In this document: piece after piece, positions 52,184 through 59,397 of the stretch
How positions within the stretch are numbered: position 1 is the stretch's first letter
Layout: each line of letters begins with the position of its first letter
Source of the DNA: JASLCR01 sp964407405
Lineage (GTDB): Bacteria; Patescibacteriota; Saccharimonadia; Saccharimonadales; Saccharimonadaceae
Direction: 5' to 3'
DNA length: 64,000 nt
Assembly (NCBI GenBank): GCA_964407405.1
Contig: CAYOVH010000002.1
Span: forward strand, 62,001 to 126,000
The notes under the pieces: model-generated
What the model was told of the DNA's origin: nothing
Seen by the model: the letters and a program-made list of their open reading frames with translations, nothing else
Database searches by the model: none
Translations under genes and position numbers: made by a program

Positions 52184-52867
52184 TTAAAGCAGACTCTTCT
52201 CTCCTATTTTTAACGTAAAGTTAGTCTGAATTTGTACAAATTCAGACTTTGTGAGGAGAATATGGTCGATGAGGGTGATGCCGAGGAGTTGGCCAGCTTC
52301 TTGGAGGCGTTTTGTGACTTCTTTGTCTGCTAGCGACGGTTCGAGCGTACCACTCGGGTGATTGTGTGCCACGATAATACTCGCTGCCCTATCCCTAATA
52401 GCATCCGCGAATACCTCTCGTGGGTGGACGAGACTGCTTGTCAGCGTACCAATAGAAATAATTCGCTTATTGATAAGCCGATTGGCACCATCAAGTGCCA
52501 AGCACATGAAGTATTCTTGCTTTTTGTCACGAATATTAGCAAGTTGCTCGACGGCCTTTTCAGGCGAGTCGATAATCGGGCGCTCAGACACTTCGAATCG
52601 TCTGCGCCAAAGTTCAAATCCCGCCATGATCTGTGTGGCTTTGGCGGGACCGAGACTTTTGATTGTCAAAAGGTCGTCGTAGGTAAGTTCACTTCCCTTT
52701 TCCTTGAGCAATCTCTGTACATCCCGAGCGATTTTGGTCACATCTGCCTGTGCATTGCCGCTGCCGATAATTGCCGTCAGTAATTCATAATCGCTGAGCG
52801 CTTCAGCACCTTGTGTCTGTAATTTTTCTCGTGGTCGGAGATCTTTGCGCCGATCAGACATCTTCAT
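52184..52867 (-). CDS. radC: RadC/JAMM-domain protein
   Basis: 227 residues. N-terminal helix-hairpin-helix (about 20-90) and a C-terminal JAB/MPN+ domain with the zinc ligands H168, H170 and D181 (AHNHPSG). Often found in mobile or defence loci; a repair role is doubtful. TATACT within the palindrome GTAGTATACTAC lies six bases upstream of the ATG, suggesting a leaderless, possibly operator-controlled start. Confidence 0.92.
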   Translation of the reverse strand: MKMSDRRKDLRPREKLQTQGAEALSDYELLTAIIGSGNAQADVTKIARDVQRLLKEKGSELTYDDLLTIKSLGPAKATQIMAGFELWRRRFEVSERPIIDSPEKAVEQLANIRDKKQEYFMCLALDGANRLINKRIISIGTLTSSLVHPREVFADAIRDRAASIIVAHNHPSGTLEPSLADKEVTKRLQEAGQLLGITLIDHILLTKSEFVQIQTNFTLKIGEKSLL

Positions 52868-52978
52868 ATCTGTAGTATACTACTTATGTAGGCAAAGGAG
52901 ATCATCTACACATCATGAGCAGCTAGCATTCATCCGACCAAAGAAATCGTTTAAGTCTTGAACGAAAGGATGTTTACT

Positions 52979-53173
52979 ATGCCAAAAGGTAGAAACCGAC
53001 CTCGCCGTGAGGTAAGAAGGCCTAAAGCAACCAAATGGAATCTAAAAGCCAGCATGCCTAATGCTGGCTTTCTCAGTCTTCTATATTGTCTAGCTCGAAC
53101 TGCCGTGCAATTGCTCCGCCGAGGATTGCCAGCGCTGCGGAGCCGACAAAACGTTCGGATGTCTCACGGATGA
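52979..53173 (+). CDS. small basic ORF, no stop before hairpin
   Basis: AAAGGA nine bases before ATG, then MPKGRNRPRREVRRPKATKW, a strongly basic start like small ribosomal or nucleic-acid-binding peptides. The frame has no stop before the hairpin at 53045-53071 and runs on into the antisense of the next gene, where the sequence no longer looks natural. A missing base near 53040 (TAA is one frame away) or a non-stop message is possible. Confidence 0.4.
   Translation: MPKGRNRPRREVRRPKATKWNLKASMPNAGFLSLLYCLARTAVQLLRRGLPALRSRQNVRMSHG
53045..53071. terminator. terminator of the 53073-53591 gene
   Basis: AAAGCCAGCA/TGCTGGCTTT with a seven-base loop; on the minus strand CTTTTAG follows. Confidence 0.8.
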
Positions 53174-53591
53174 CATGGGCAGTGCGTGGCATGTCCCCGC
53201 GAAAAGAATCGTTGGCCTCCTCGAAATACTCTCGGACATTGCTGACGTTTGCTGGACGTATAATGCCATTAATATTGTGCTCCAGTGCAGATAGGCTGGC
53301 CTGTGGGTGGCGGGCGCTAACAAATAATGTAATTGCTTCGAATGCTTTGATGCCGAAGTCAACCGCTCGAGTTTTATCGGTATCGCTAAGGATGTTCTCG
53401 GCGGCGATTACCAGAGGTCGATGTGTGCCGATAAATATAGGATAATCTTTTTCTGCATTGCTATGCCCACCTCTGAGTATTTGGGCATTTGCTAGCATTA
53501 GCGAGAGGAACTCGGCGTTCGTATCACTCAGGTCTTTTTGGGGAAAGTCGGATTGTTCCTCTAATTGCGCTAAGATGTCTATACTCAACAT
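53073..53591 (-). CDS. hypothetical protein
   Basis: 172 residues, helical, alternating acidic and hydrophobic (DILAQLEEQSDFPQKDLSDTN; FGIKAFEAITLFVSA) with a glycine-rich C-terminal helix FVGSAALAILGGAIARQF. No family. The start at 53591 (MLSIDIL) is preferred because TACAAT lies nine bases upstream; the frame extends to 53633. Monocistronic with its own terminator. Confidence 0.68.
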   Translation of the reverse strand: MLSIDILAQLEEQSDFPQKDLSDTNAEFLSLMLANAQILRGGHSNAEKDYPIFIGTHRPLVIAAENILSDTDKTRAVDFGIKAFEAITLFVSARHPQASLSALEHNINGIIRPANVSNVREYFEEANDSFRGDMPRTAHVIRETSERFVGSAALAILGGAIARQFELDNIED

Positions 53592-53654
53592 AATTGTGCC
53601 ATTGTACTCCTGAGTCTCTGCGGAGTAAACCATAAGAGTCGTAGCTAGTAAGCG

Positions 53655-54515
53655 CTACATTATTCTGAAATGTAGTAGCTTGAGTACGGTGTGTAGGTTT
53701 TTTGCAGTTGCGAGTTGTTGCCACTTCTTTTCATCCATCATAATGCCGGTATCCCGTAGCGTATGCTCAGCGGAGGGTGGATTTTTTAGCTTTGTAATGT
53801 CGCGTAGAATGTTGCAGAGACGTTCATAGCCCTTCTGCTCTAGTAGCTCTTTTTTTGTCTCGGCGAATATATCATCAAGTTCCTCTCGACTTAGCTGGGT
53901 AGATAGCCTAATAGTACCGATAAGACTGTGATCTTGGTCGGTGGCGTATGCCTCACTGGTTACAAATCCACCATGTGTATCAGCGATGTCTGAGAGGAGG
54001 ATATTTAGTGTCAGGCCGCAAACTTGGCGGTACAGAGGCTTGAGCCAGCGTTCGATCTCGCTATAGTTGGAGACAATACGAAGCTCGTATGTTTGCACTT
54101 CTTTGCCAACGGTGAGCGTACGGCCATTGATGCGGTGGATGGTATTGTCGTTCCAATCGATGTTATTAAACAAGAGTAGTTGCTTCTTTAGCTCGTCAGG
54201 ATCCTTAACCTCGAGAGATCTTTCATATTCACTCTCAAGCTGAGCTAGTCCTATGTCGAGGAACTCTGGAATAGATAGAAAATCTAGAGATGCTTTATGA
54301 ATAACGATATCAATATCTATATCGCTATAGAAATCTATGTCAAAGATTACTTTGCTATCTTCGGTATAGGCATCAATGGAGTAGTCAACGGTATCGAAAA
54401 GTCCCCTATCGCGAAGAGCTGTATCAAGCTGTATGAAGTAAATATGCTCATATAGATGGGCAAAAAGGTGGCTGTCGCAATGCTTTGTAAGTTTAACTTG
54501 CTTCATGGTGTTCAT
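53655..54515 (-). CDS. M16-like single-domain protein with HxxEH motif
   Basis: 286 residues. Near the N-terminus, AHLYEHIYF carries an inverted zinc motif HLYEH like that of M16 peptidases, and the alternating strand-helix pattern after it fits a half-size M16 domain. The second metal glutamate cannot be placed with confidence. Much shorter than the M16 protein at 5.2 kb. TAGAGT lies a few bases before ATG 54515; ATG 54506 is the alternative. Confidence 0.6.
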   Translation of the reverse strand: MNTMKQVKLTKHCDSHLFAHLYEHIYFIQLDTALRDRGLFDTVDYSIDAYTEDSKVIFDIDFYSDIDIDIVIHKASLDFLSIPEFLDIGLAQLESEYERSLEVKDPDELKKQLLLFNNIDWNDNTIHRINGRTLTVGKEVQTYELRIVSNYSEIERWLKPLYRQVCGLTLNILLSDIADTHGGFVTSEAYATDQDHSLIGTIRLSTQLSREELDDIFAETKKELLEQKGYERLCNILRDITKLKNPPSAEHTLRDTGIMMDEKKWQQLATAKNLHTVLKLLHFRIM

Positions 54516-54534
54516 TGTACTCTAGAATGGGAAA

Positions 54535-54562
54535 GCCCCGCCAGTCCGAAGACTGGCGGGGC
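54535..54562 (-). terminator. UUCG-loop terminator of the 54576-54806 gene
   Basis: Minus strand: GCCCCGCCAGTC, TTCG loop, GACTGGCGGGGC, then TTTCCC. Extra-stable tetraloop hairpin. Confidence 0.85.
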
Positions 54563-54575
54563 GGGGCGACAGGTG

Positions 54576-54806
54576 TCACCAGCTGCGACGCCCGTGGGTG
54601 TTCTTGCCCTTGGTGTCGTGCGTCTTGCGGCTGTTGCCGCCGGAACCCGACTGCTTCTTCGAGTTGCGACCGCTGCCACCGACCAGATCGCCGAGCGCTC
54701 CACTGAAGCCAGTACTCGGCTTCTTGCCGTAGCTCGAGCGCTTCTGGCCAGAGCCTTGGATGCGCGCCTTCTTTCCGCTACCCTTGTAGGCCACGGAAAT
54801 CACCAC
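54576..54806 (-). CDS. Gly/Ser/Lys-rich small protein
   Basis: 76 residues of low complexity, rich in G, S, K and R (KGSGKKARIQGSGQKRSSYG; GGSGRNSKKQSGSGGNSRKT). Likely disordered and nucleic-acid binding. GTG start right at the foot of a GNRA hairpin, without a well-placed SD, so the exact start is uncertain. Consensus promoter, about 75-base structured leader and a UUCG terminator argue for a real gene. Confidence 0.55.
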   Translation of the reverse strand: MVISVAYKGSGKKARIQGSGQKRSSYGKKPSTGFSGALGDLVGGSGRNSKKQSGSGGNSRKTHDTKGKNTHGRRSW

Positions 54807-54832
54807 ACTTTCGTGTTGTTGCGGTTTCCCGC
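54804..54832 (-). promoter_or_regulatory. twin GNRA hairpins at the start codon
   Basis: Minus strand GCGG-GAAA-CCGC (54832-54821) and CAC-GAAA-GTG (54815-54806), the latter ending in the G of the GTG start. They may present or hide the start codon; GGAG lies upstream of both. Confidence 0.5.
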
Positions 54833-54871
54833 TTCTTTACTCCAACATCGGTTGACGCTAGACTAGGCCTT

Positions 54872-54899
54872 ATTATACATTTTTATATAACTATGTCAA
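54872..54899 (-). promoter_or_regulatory. promoter of the Gly/Ser/Lys-rich gene
   Basis: Minus strand TTGACA (54899-54894), 16 bases, TATAAT (54877-54872). Confidence 0.85.
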
Positions 54900-54902
54900 T
54901 AT

Positions 54903-57557
54903 CTAACGGAGGCGGAGCTCGGTGGCGTCGGTTTTCTGGGTGGTTTGCTCTTTTGCTGGGATTTCGGTAGTGGTTGTCTTTTTCTTGCGGTTGCGAGTGC
55001 GCTTTTTCTTGGCTGGAGCCGATTGCTCACCTTCCTTGCTTTCCTGTGGCGTGATGACCTGTGACTGGGCATTGATTGGCCATTGCTTGGCCTGTGCTTG
55101 GCTCTGAGGCGCTGGCTGTTGGTTGTTTTGCTGGCTGAGCGGCTTGATGAGCTCATCGATCTCTTTTTCGATCTCTACGCGTGGACGGCTGTAGTGACGG
55201 CGAGTGTTTTCGATGATCTGGGAAGTGTTGTCGGTCTGGGCCGGTGGCAAGTTGAGCGTCCGGGCTGAAAATGCCGGCGTTTTCTCTCCATTAATCACCA
55301 TATTTATGACGAAGTTGCGATTGTGCATTTGGAGCAGGTCAAGCGCTTCAAAGTTTGGCTCGAATTGCTTGGAGAGGATCGGTGCGTCATCGGCCGAGAC
55401 ACGGAAGCATATCATGGTACCGACGTTGCCAAAGACGGCGTCGCGCACGGTATCTGACATCTGAGAAATGTATTGGTTTGCCACGGTCAGATTGAGACCG
55501 TATTTTCGTGCCTCCGAGAGAATAGTCGCGAATGAGTCGGTGGCGAAATTTTGAAACTCGTCAACATAGAGATAAAATGGCCGGCGGTCCTCGATATCCG
55601 GGATGTCGCTGCGGCTCATAGCAGCGAGCTGGATTTTGGTGACGAGGAATGAACCAAGGATAGCAGCGTTGTCCTCGCCTATCAGGCCCTTTGAAAGATT
55701 GACGATGAGGATTTTGCCTTCGTCCATAATCTCACGGATATTAAATGTAGATTTTGGCTGGCCAATGATATTACGGATGATTGGGTTGGCCGTAAAGGCA
55801 CCGACTTTGTTGAGCACCGGTGCGATGGCTTCGGCCTGGAACTTGTCGTTCCAGCTGGCAAACTCTACATTCCAAAACTGCAAGACGACGGTGTCGGTGC
55901 AGTAGCCGAGCGTTTCTTTGCGGAATTTCTTATCAGTCAACATGCGCGTGATATCGAGCATGGTGGTATTGGGCCGATCAAGCAGCGCCAAGATGGTGTA
56001 ACGAAGGATGTACTCGAGACGTGGTCCCCAGCTTTCTCCAAACATACGTTTCAACACGCCGATGACCTCAGATGAAATGTTGGTCTTCATGTTTGGATCG
56101 ATAACTTCAAGTGGGTTGAAGCCAAGCGGATGAGCCGTGTCAGCGGGATTGAAGTACACGACGTCTTTGAGGCGAGAGCCAGGGATGAATTTCATGTTGT
56201 TGATGGCGAAATCGCCGTGCGGGTCGATGATGGCGTAACCTTGATTGTGAAAGATATCGCTGAGCGCAAACAGCTCTAAAGTACCGGACTTACCTGCTCC
56301 GGTCTGTCCGATGATGTAAACGTGGCGTGAGCGGTCGTAGCGTAGCATGCCAAACTGGTGGTTGATACCACGGAAGTTGGTGACGCCAAAGGCGGAGATA
56401 TTTTCATCAATAGCTGAATTACCGGTGATGACCGGCAGTTTGGCTGGCGGCTCTGCGGTTTTTGAGCTAGCCCAGACGATGTTTGGCGTCTCGACATTGG
56501 TGTGCGGCAGGTGGAAAACAGAGGCCAGCTCTTCGATGTTGAGAATAAAGCCGCGATCGATGAAGGTGCGGGCTTTGTATGCATCAAGTGATGACTTTTC
56601 AAACGACATCTTGCCAGCCTTGAAGCCATTGAGATTGGTTGAATTAAACTGCTTGAAGGTGCCAATGATGGCCTGCATTTGTTGACGCGCACTGCCATGA
56701 CTTTCGCCAAGGTATGCTAGGCGAATTTTCACCTGGTAACCCAGTTTTGTCGCTTTCTTCTCTGCCTCGGCGACACGAGTTTTTTCGCGCTCGGAAAGAA
56801 CCTTTTCTCCAGTGCTGTTGACACCGTGTTCGGGTGGTTTCCAGAGTGCTTCAAAGAAGGTTGCAAACCAACGAAAATCAAATCCTTGACCGCCGATAAG
56901 TGCATTGAAAGGATTACCACCTCGTGCAGAGCCGATCCATCGTTCTGAGGCTCTGTGCCAATCGTCGGCGATCGGTCGTACAAGGACTTGTGCCCACAAT
57001 TCATCGCCAGTATTTTCAAGTTTGGCGAGTGTCCCGGTGATCCCAGCCAATGGATCGACCTCAAAGTTTTGGAAGGTTTTGATCGGAAGGTATTCACTGT
57101 CAGTCAGTCCGATCTCATTGGTGCAAATGACGCTGTGTTCGCGATCGTGCGACGTGTAGTCTTCATCTGCTTTATGGATCTGCACTGTCGGGTATTGAGA
57201 GTAAATCTGTCCTTCGACAAAGCTCTGGAGCCCTTTCGGTACCCAGACATAGAAGCGAATCTGGCCACCGATAGAGGCTATTTCAAAACTCAGGTGTTCT
57301 TGGATTCCCTTTGAGATTTTTAACTCTTTTTTGTCGCGCAAAATACCATGCAGACTGGCAAATAGCTGCTCAGCTGCGAGCTCCGACTTGTCATTGGCTT
57401 TTGGAATCTCGAGGATGAGCAGTACGCTTTCCTGCACATCTTTGACGATCTCAGCGTTTCGATAATTACGCCAAGTCAAGAATAGCAGAGCGATAACGAT
57501 TGGAATCCAAACATACCACTGCAAGATAAATTCAATTAGCCAAGAGAATATGCCCAT
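54903..57557 (-). CDS. membrane-anchored TraG/HerA-like DNA-translocating ATPase
   Basis: 884 residues. One or two membrane helices at 8-28, a large N-terminal domain (about 40-390), then a RecA-like motor with Walker A GQTGAGKS (417-424), IIDPHGD and Walker B FYLYVDEFQNF, followed by SEARKYGLNLTVANQY. Matches type IV secretion coupling proteins with the TraM-recognition-like middle; hexameric DNA pumping is expected. The C-terminal tail is K/R/Q-rich (KKKRTRNRKKKTTT). No relaxase or mating-pore genes nearby, so a role in DNA uptake or pili is as likely as conjugation. TATAAT and GAGGAG precede the ATG. Confidence 0.85.
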   Translation of the reverse strand: MGIFSWLIEFILQWYVWIPIVIALLFLTWRNYRNAEIVKDVQESVLLILEIPKANDKSELAAEQLFASLHGILRDKKELKISKGIQEHLSFEIASIGGQIRFYVWVPKGLQSFVEGQIYSQYPTVQIHKADEDYTSHDREHSVICTNEIGLTDSEYLPIKTFQNFEVDPLAGITGTLAKLENTGDELWAQVLVRPIADDWHRASERWIGSARGGNPFNALIGGQGFDFRWFATFFEALWKPPEHGVNSTGEKVLSEREKTRVAEAEKKATKLGYQVKIRLAYLGESHGSARQQMQAIIGTFKQFNSTNLNGFKAGKMSFEKSSLDAYKARTFIDRGFILNIEELASVFHLPHTNVETPNIVWASSKTAEPPAKLPVITGNSAIDENISAFGVTNFRGINHQFGMLRYDRSRHVYIIGQTGAGKSGTLELFALSDIFHNQGYAIIDPHGDFAINNMKFIPGSRLKDVVYFNPADTAHPLGFNPLEVIDPNMKTNISSEVIGVLKRMFGESWGPRLEYILRYTILALLDRPNTTMLDITRMLTDKKFRKETLGYCTDTVVLQFWNVEFASWNDKFQAEAIAPVLNKVGAFTANPIIRNIIGQPKSTFNIREIMDEGKILIVNLSKGLIGEDNAAILGSFLVTKIQLAAMSRSDIPDIEDRRPFYLYVDEFQNFATDSFATILSEARKYGLNLTVANQYISQMSDTVRDAVFGNVGTMICFRVSADDAPILSKQFEPNFEALDLLQMHNRNFVINMVINGEKTPAFSARTLNLPPAQTDNTSQIIENTRRHYSRPRVEIEKEIDELIKPLSQQNNQQPAPQSQAQAKQWPINAQSQVITPQESKEGEQSAPAKKKRTRNRKKKTTTTEIPAKEQTTQKTDATELRLR

Positions 57558-57655
57558 AAGCGTTACTCCTCACTATTATAACAGGGAAGACTCTACCCTC
57601 CCAGCCTTTTTCGAATTCGTTCCGAAAGTGCCAGAGAGACGGACCCCCTCTTATC

Positions 57656-58711
57656 CTACGTCTCAGCGAGTTCGTACGTAGCCTTTGAGACGCGCTTAAA
57701 CTGCGGTTTGCTCTGGAGATTGAGCAGGATCGTCGTCTCTTTTACCTGTCGGCTCTTGAGCACTTCGCGGACAATGTCGTCGCGATGCATTGGTTTGCCA
57801 GCTTTTTTGAGTACGCTAGTGATGATATCGGCAACAGTTCCTTGCGAATAGCCCCATGAGTCGAGCGCATAAATGCCGCGGCCAATGAGTACAAAACGCT
57901 TGTCTTTGATGAGCTCGTTGTGTATCGCCTGTGTCGTGACGTCTTTTCGCTTGAAATCGCTGCTTTTGATAGCCTTTGCGATGTCTGAAAAGTGCATCGG
58001 TTTACCATTTGAAGCTAGGATGACATATATCTTGTCGCGAATATTCTTTGGATTGACGGTTGGCCATTTGGTAAGACCCCAGTTGTCTTTGAGCTCGGCG
58101 AGGTTTTTTGAGATGCTTGCGAGCGCACGAACGTGGTCGGGGTGTTCGTATTTGTCGAGTTTGGCGTGGAGGGCGTCTGATTGGATTGGCTCACCATGCT
58201 CTTTGATGGTTTTGACAATCTCGTCAACGCTGGTCCTTACTTTCTTTTCGTCGCCATGCTCTTTGATACCAACAGCGTGGTGATAGTGGTCATTTTCTGA
58301 TACAACGGTCAGGCCTGGGGCAAGTTCGGATAAAAAGCCGACATGTGCGCGCTGCTTGGCGTTGGAATTGCCGTCGACAATGCGATCTGTGAGATCACTC
58401 ACCTTTGACACTCGGCCGCCTTCGGACAGGTGGCGGACCATTTGGCGCTCAATCTCACGAACAGAAGGTACTTTGCCATTTTCGGCTGCAATCTTGAGGC
58501 GGATGAGAATAGCTTTTTCCAGCTGACGCACACGCTCACGGGTGATGCCGAGAAGCTCTCCGATCTGTTCAAGAGTTTCCTTGCGATCATTCAGCCCAAA
58601 GCGACGCGAAATGATCTCTTTCTCGCGATCCTGCTCAATTGTATCAAGGACGCTCTTGACTGCGTCTTCGAGTTCGTTTTTTGTCTGTGTTGTCGTCGCT
58701 ACTTCGTCCAT
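57656..58711 (-). CDS. sigma-70 region 4 domain fused to HARE-HTH repeats
   Basis: 351 residues. N-terminal sigma region 4 (about 29-75: REKEIISRRFGLNDRK, LEQIGELLGITRERVRQLE) without regions 2 and 3, so it cannot open promoters by itself. The rest holds three winged-helix HARE-type units (about 148-215, 233-300, 303-350), e.g. NGKPMHFSDIAKAIKSSDF and AGKPMHRDDIVREVLKS, related to RNA polymerase delta. Probably a polymerase-binding or promoter-binding regulator. Consensus promoter at 58776-58804 implies high expression. Confidence 0.82.
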   Translation of the reverse strand: MDEVATTTQTKNELEDAVKSVLDTIEQDREKEIISRRFGLNDRKETLEQIGELLGITRERVRQLEKAILIRLKIAAENGKVPSVREIERQMVRHLSEGGRVSKVSDLTDRIVDGNSNAKQRAHVGFLSELAPGLTVVSENDHYHHAVGIKEHGDEKKVRTSVDEIVKTIKEHGEPIQSDALHAKLDKYEHPDHVRALASISKNLAELKDNWGLTKWPTVNPKNIRDKIYVILASNGKPMHFSDIAKAIKSSDFKRKDVTTQAIHNELIKDKRFVLIGRGIYALDSWGYSQGTVADIITSVLKKAGKPMHRDDIVREVLKSRQVKETTILLNLQSKPQFKRVSKATYELAET

Positions 58712-58775
58712 AACTGTTCTTATGCCTCTCTCTGCCCCTCTGGCCGACTTAGGGTTAATAGGTAGATTTATACGA

Positions 58776-58804
58776 ATTATAGAACATGTGTACTATAATG
58801 TCAA
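58776..58804 (-). promoter_or_regulatory. perfect consensus promoter of the sigma4-HARE gene
   Basis: Minus strand TTGACA (58804-58799), 17 bases, TATAAT (58781-58776). Confidence 0.9.
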
Positions 58805-58942
58805 ATCTTTTCTACGCTTAAAATAATTATAGCACAAAATAGACGCTTATGGTAAAGCATTGCTTCGGGCTTTTTTTACTCAAAAACTCTGTCCTCTTAG
58901 AAAATATTTCATGACCTTCGGCAACTAAAAGCCAGGTTTTAA

Positions 58943-59000
58943 AGAGCCCGCCCCGAAAGAGCGGCCGGGTCCCTGAGGTATTTTCCTCGGAGCGGGCTCT
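58943..59000 (-). terminator. branched terminator-like RNA structure
   Basis: Outer 9-bp stem AGAGCCCGC/GCGGGCTCT encloses two hairpins, CCGAGG/CCTCAGG (bulged A) and CCCG/CGGG, making a three-way junction. TTTAAAA follows on the minus strand. It ends the 59032-59319 transcript but is more complex than a normal terminator. Confidence 0.65.
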
Positions 59001-59031
59001 TCTTTTGGGCAGGCATGTGCGCACGGATTGG

Positions 59032-59319
59032 TCAATCAGCTTCTTCGTTGAGGATTGCGATGACCGACCACTCGCCGGTAAAGCGATTACCGCACAGTCC
59101 TATTTGGTCGGCTGGCAGGGTGATGGAGTAGCCGTCGTTGTTTTCAACAGTGACGACCAAGGTTCCTCCATCATTTTCTTGCGGATAGACCTCAGACCGG
59201 ATGGTCCAGTTGCGACGCGACGACGGTTCGCCGGGCTTCCAACAGATGATGCGATCCCCCCAACGAACGGTGCTCATGGTGAGAGCGTCTTCTTTCAGGG
59301 GATTAACGTATGCGCTCAT
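59032..59319 (-). CDS. orphan small beta-rich protein
   Basis: 95 residues: WGDRIICWKPGEPSSRRNW, then strands VVTVENNDGYSITLPAD and a last strand EWSVIAIL; a small beta-barrel is likely. Two conserved-looking cysteines. Not recognised. GAGGAG lies seven bases before the ATG. Solitary minus-strand gene with its own terminator and TATTAT box about 50 bases upstream. Confidence 0.65.
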   Translation of the reverse strand: MSAYVNPLKEDALTMSTVRWGDRIICWKPGEPSSRRNWTIRSEVYPQENDGGTLVVTVENNDGYSITLPADQIGLCGNRFTGEWSVIAILNEEAD

Positions 59320-59397
59320 TCGTACTCCTCCTCATCTCTATGGTGTGGGCACGAATTAAGATAATACTACAATATTTTCTATAAAATAAAAAGCCGA

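Noticed and set aside
52184..52867. RadC as evidence of an integrated prophage
   Set aside because: No integrase, capsid, terminase or attachment site is visible around it; a defence island is the simpler reading.
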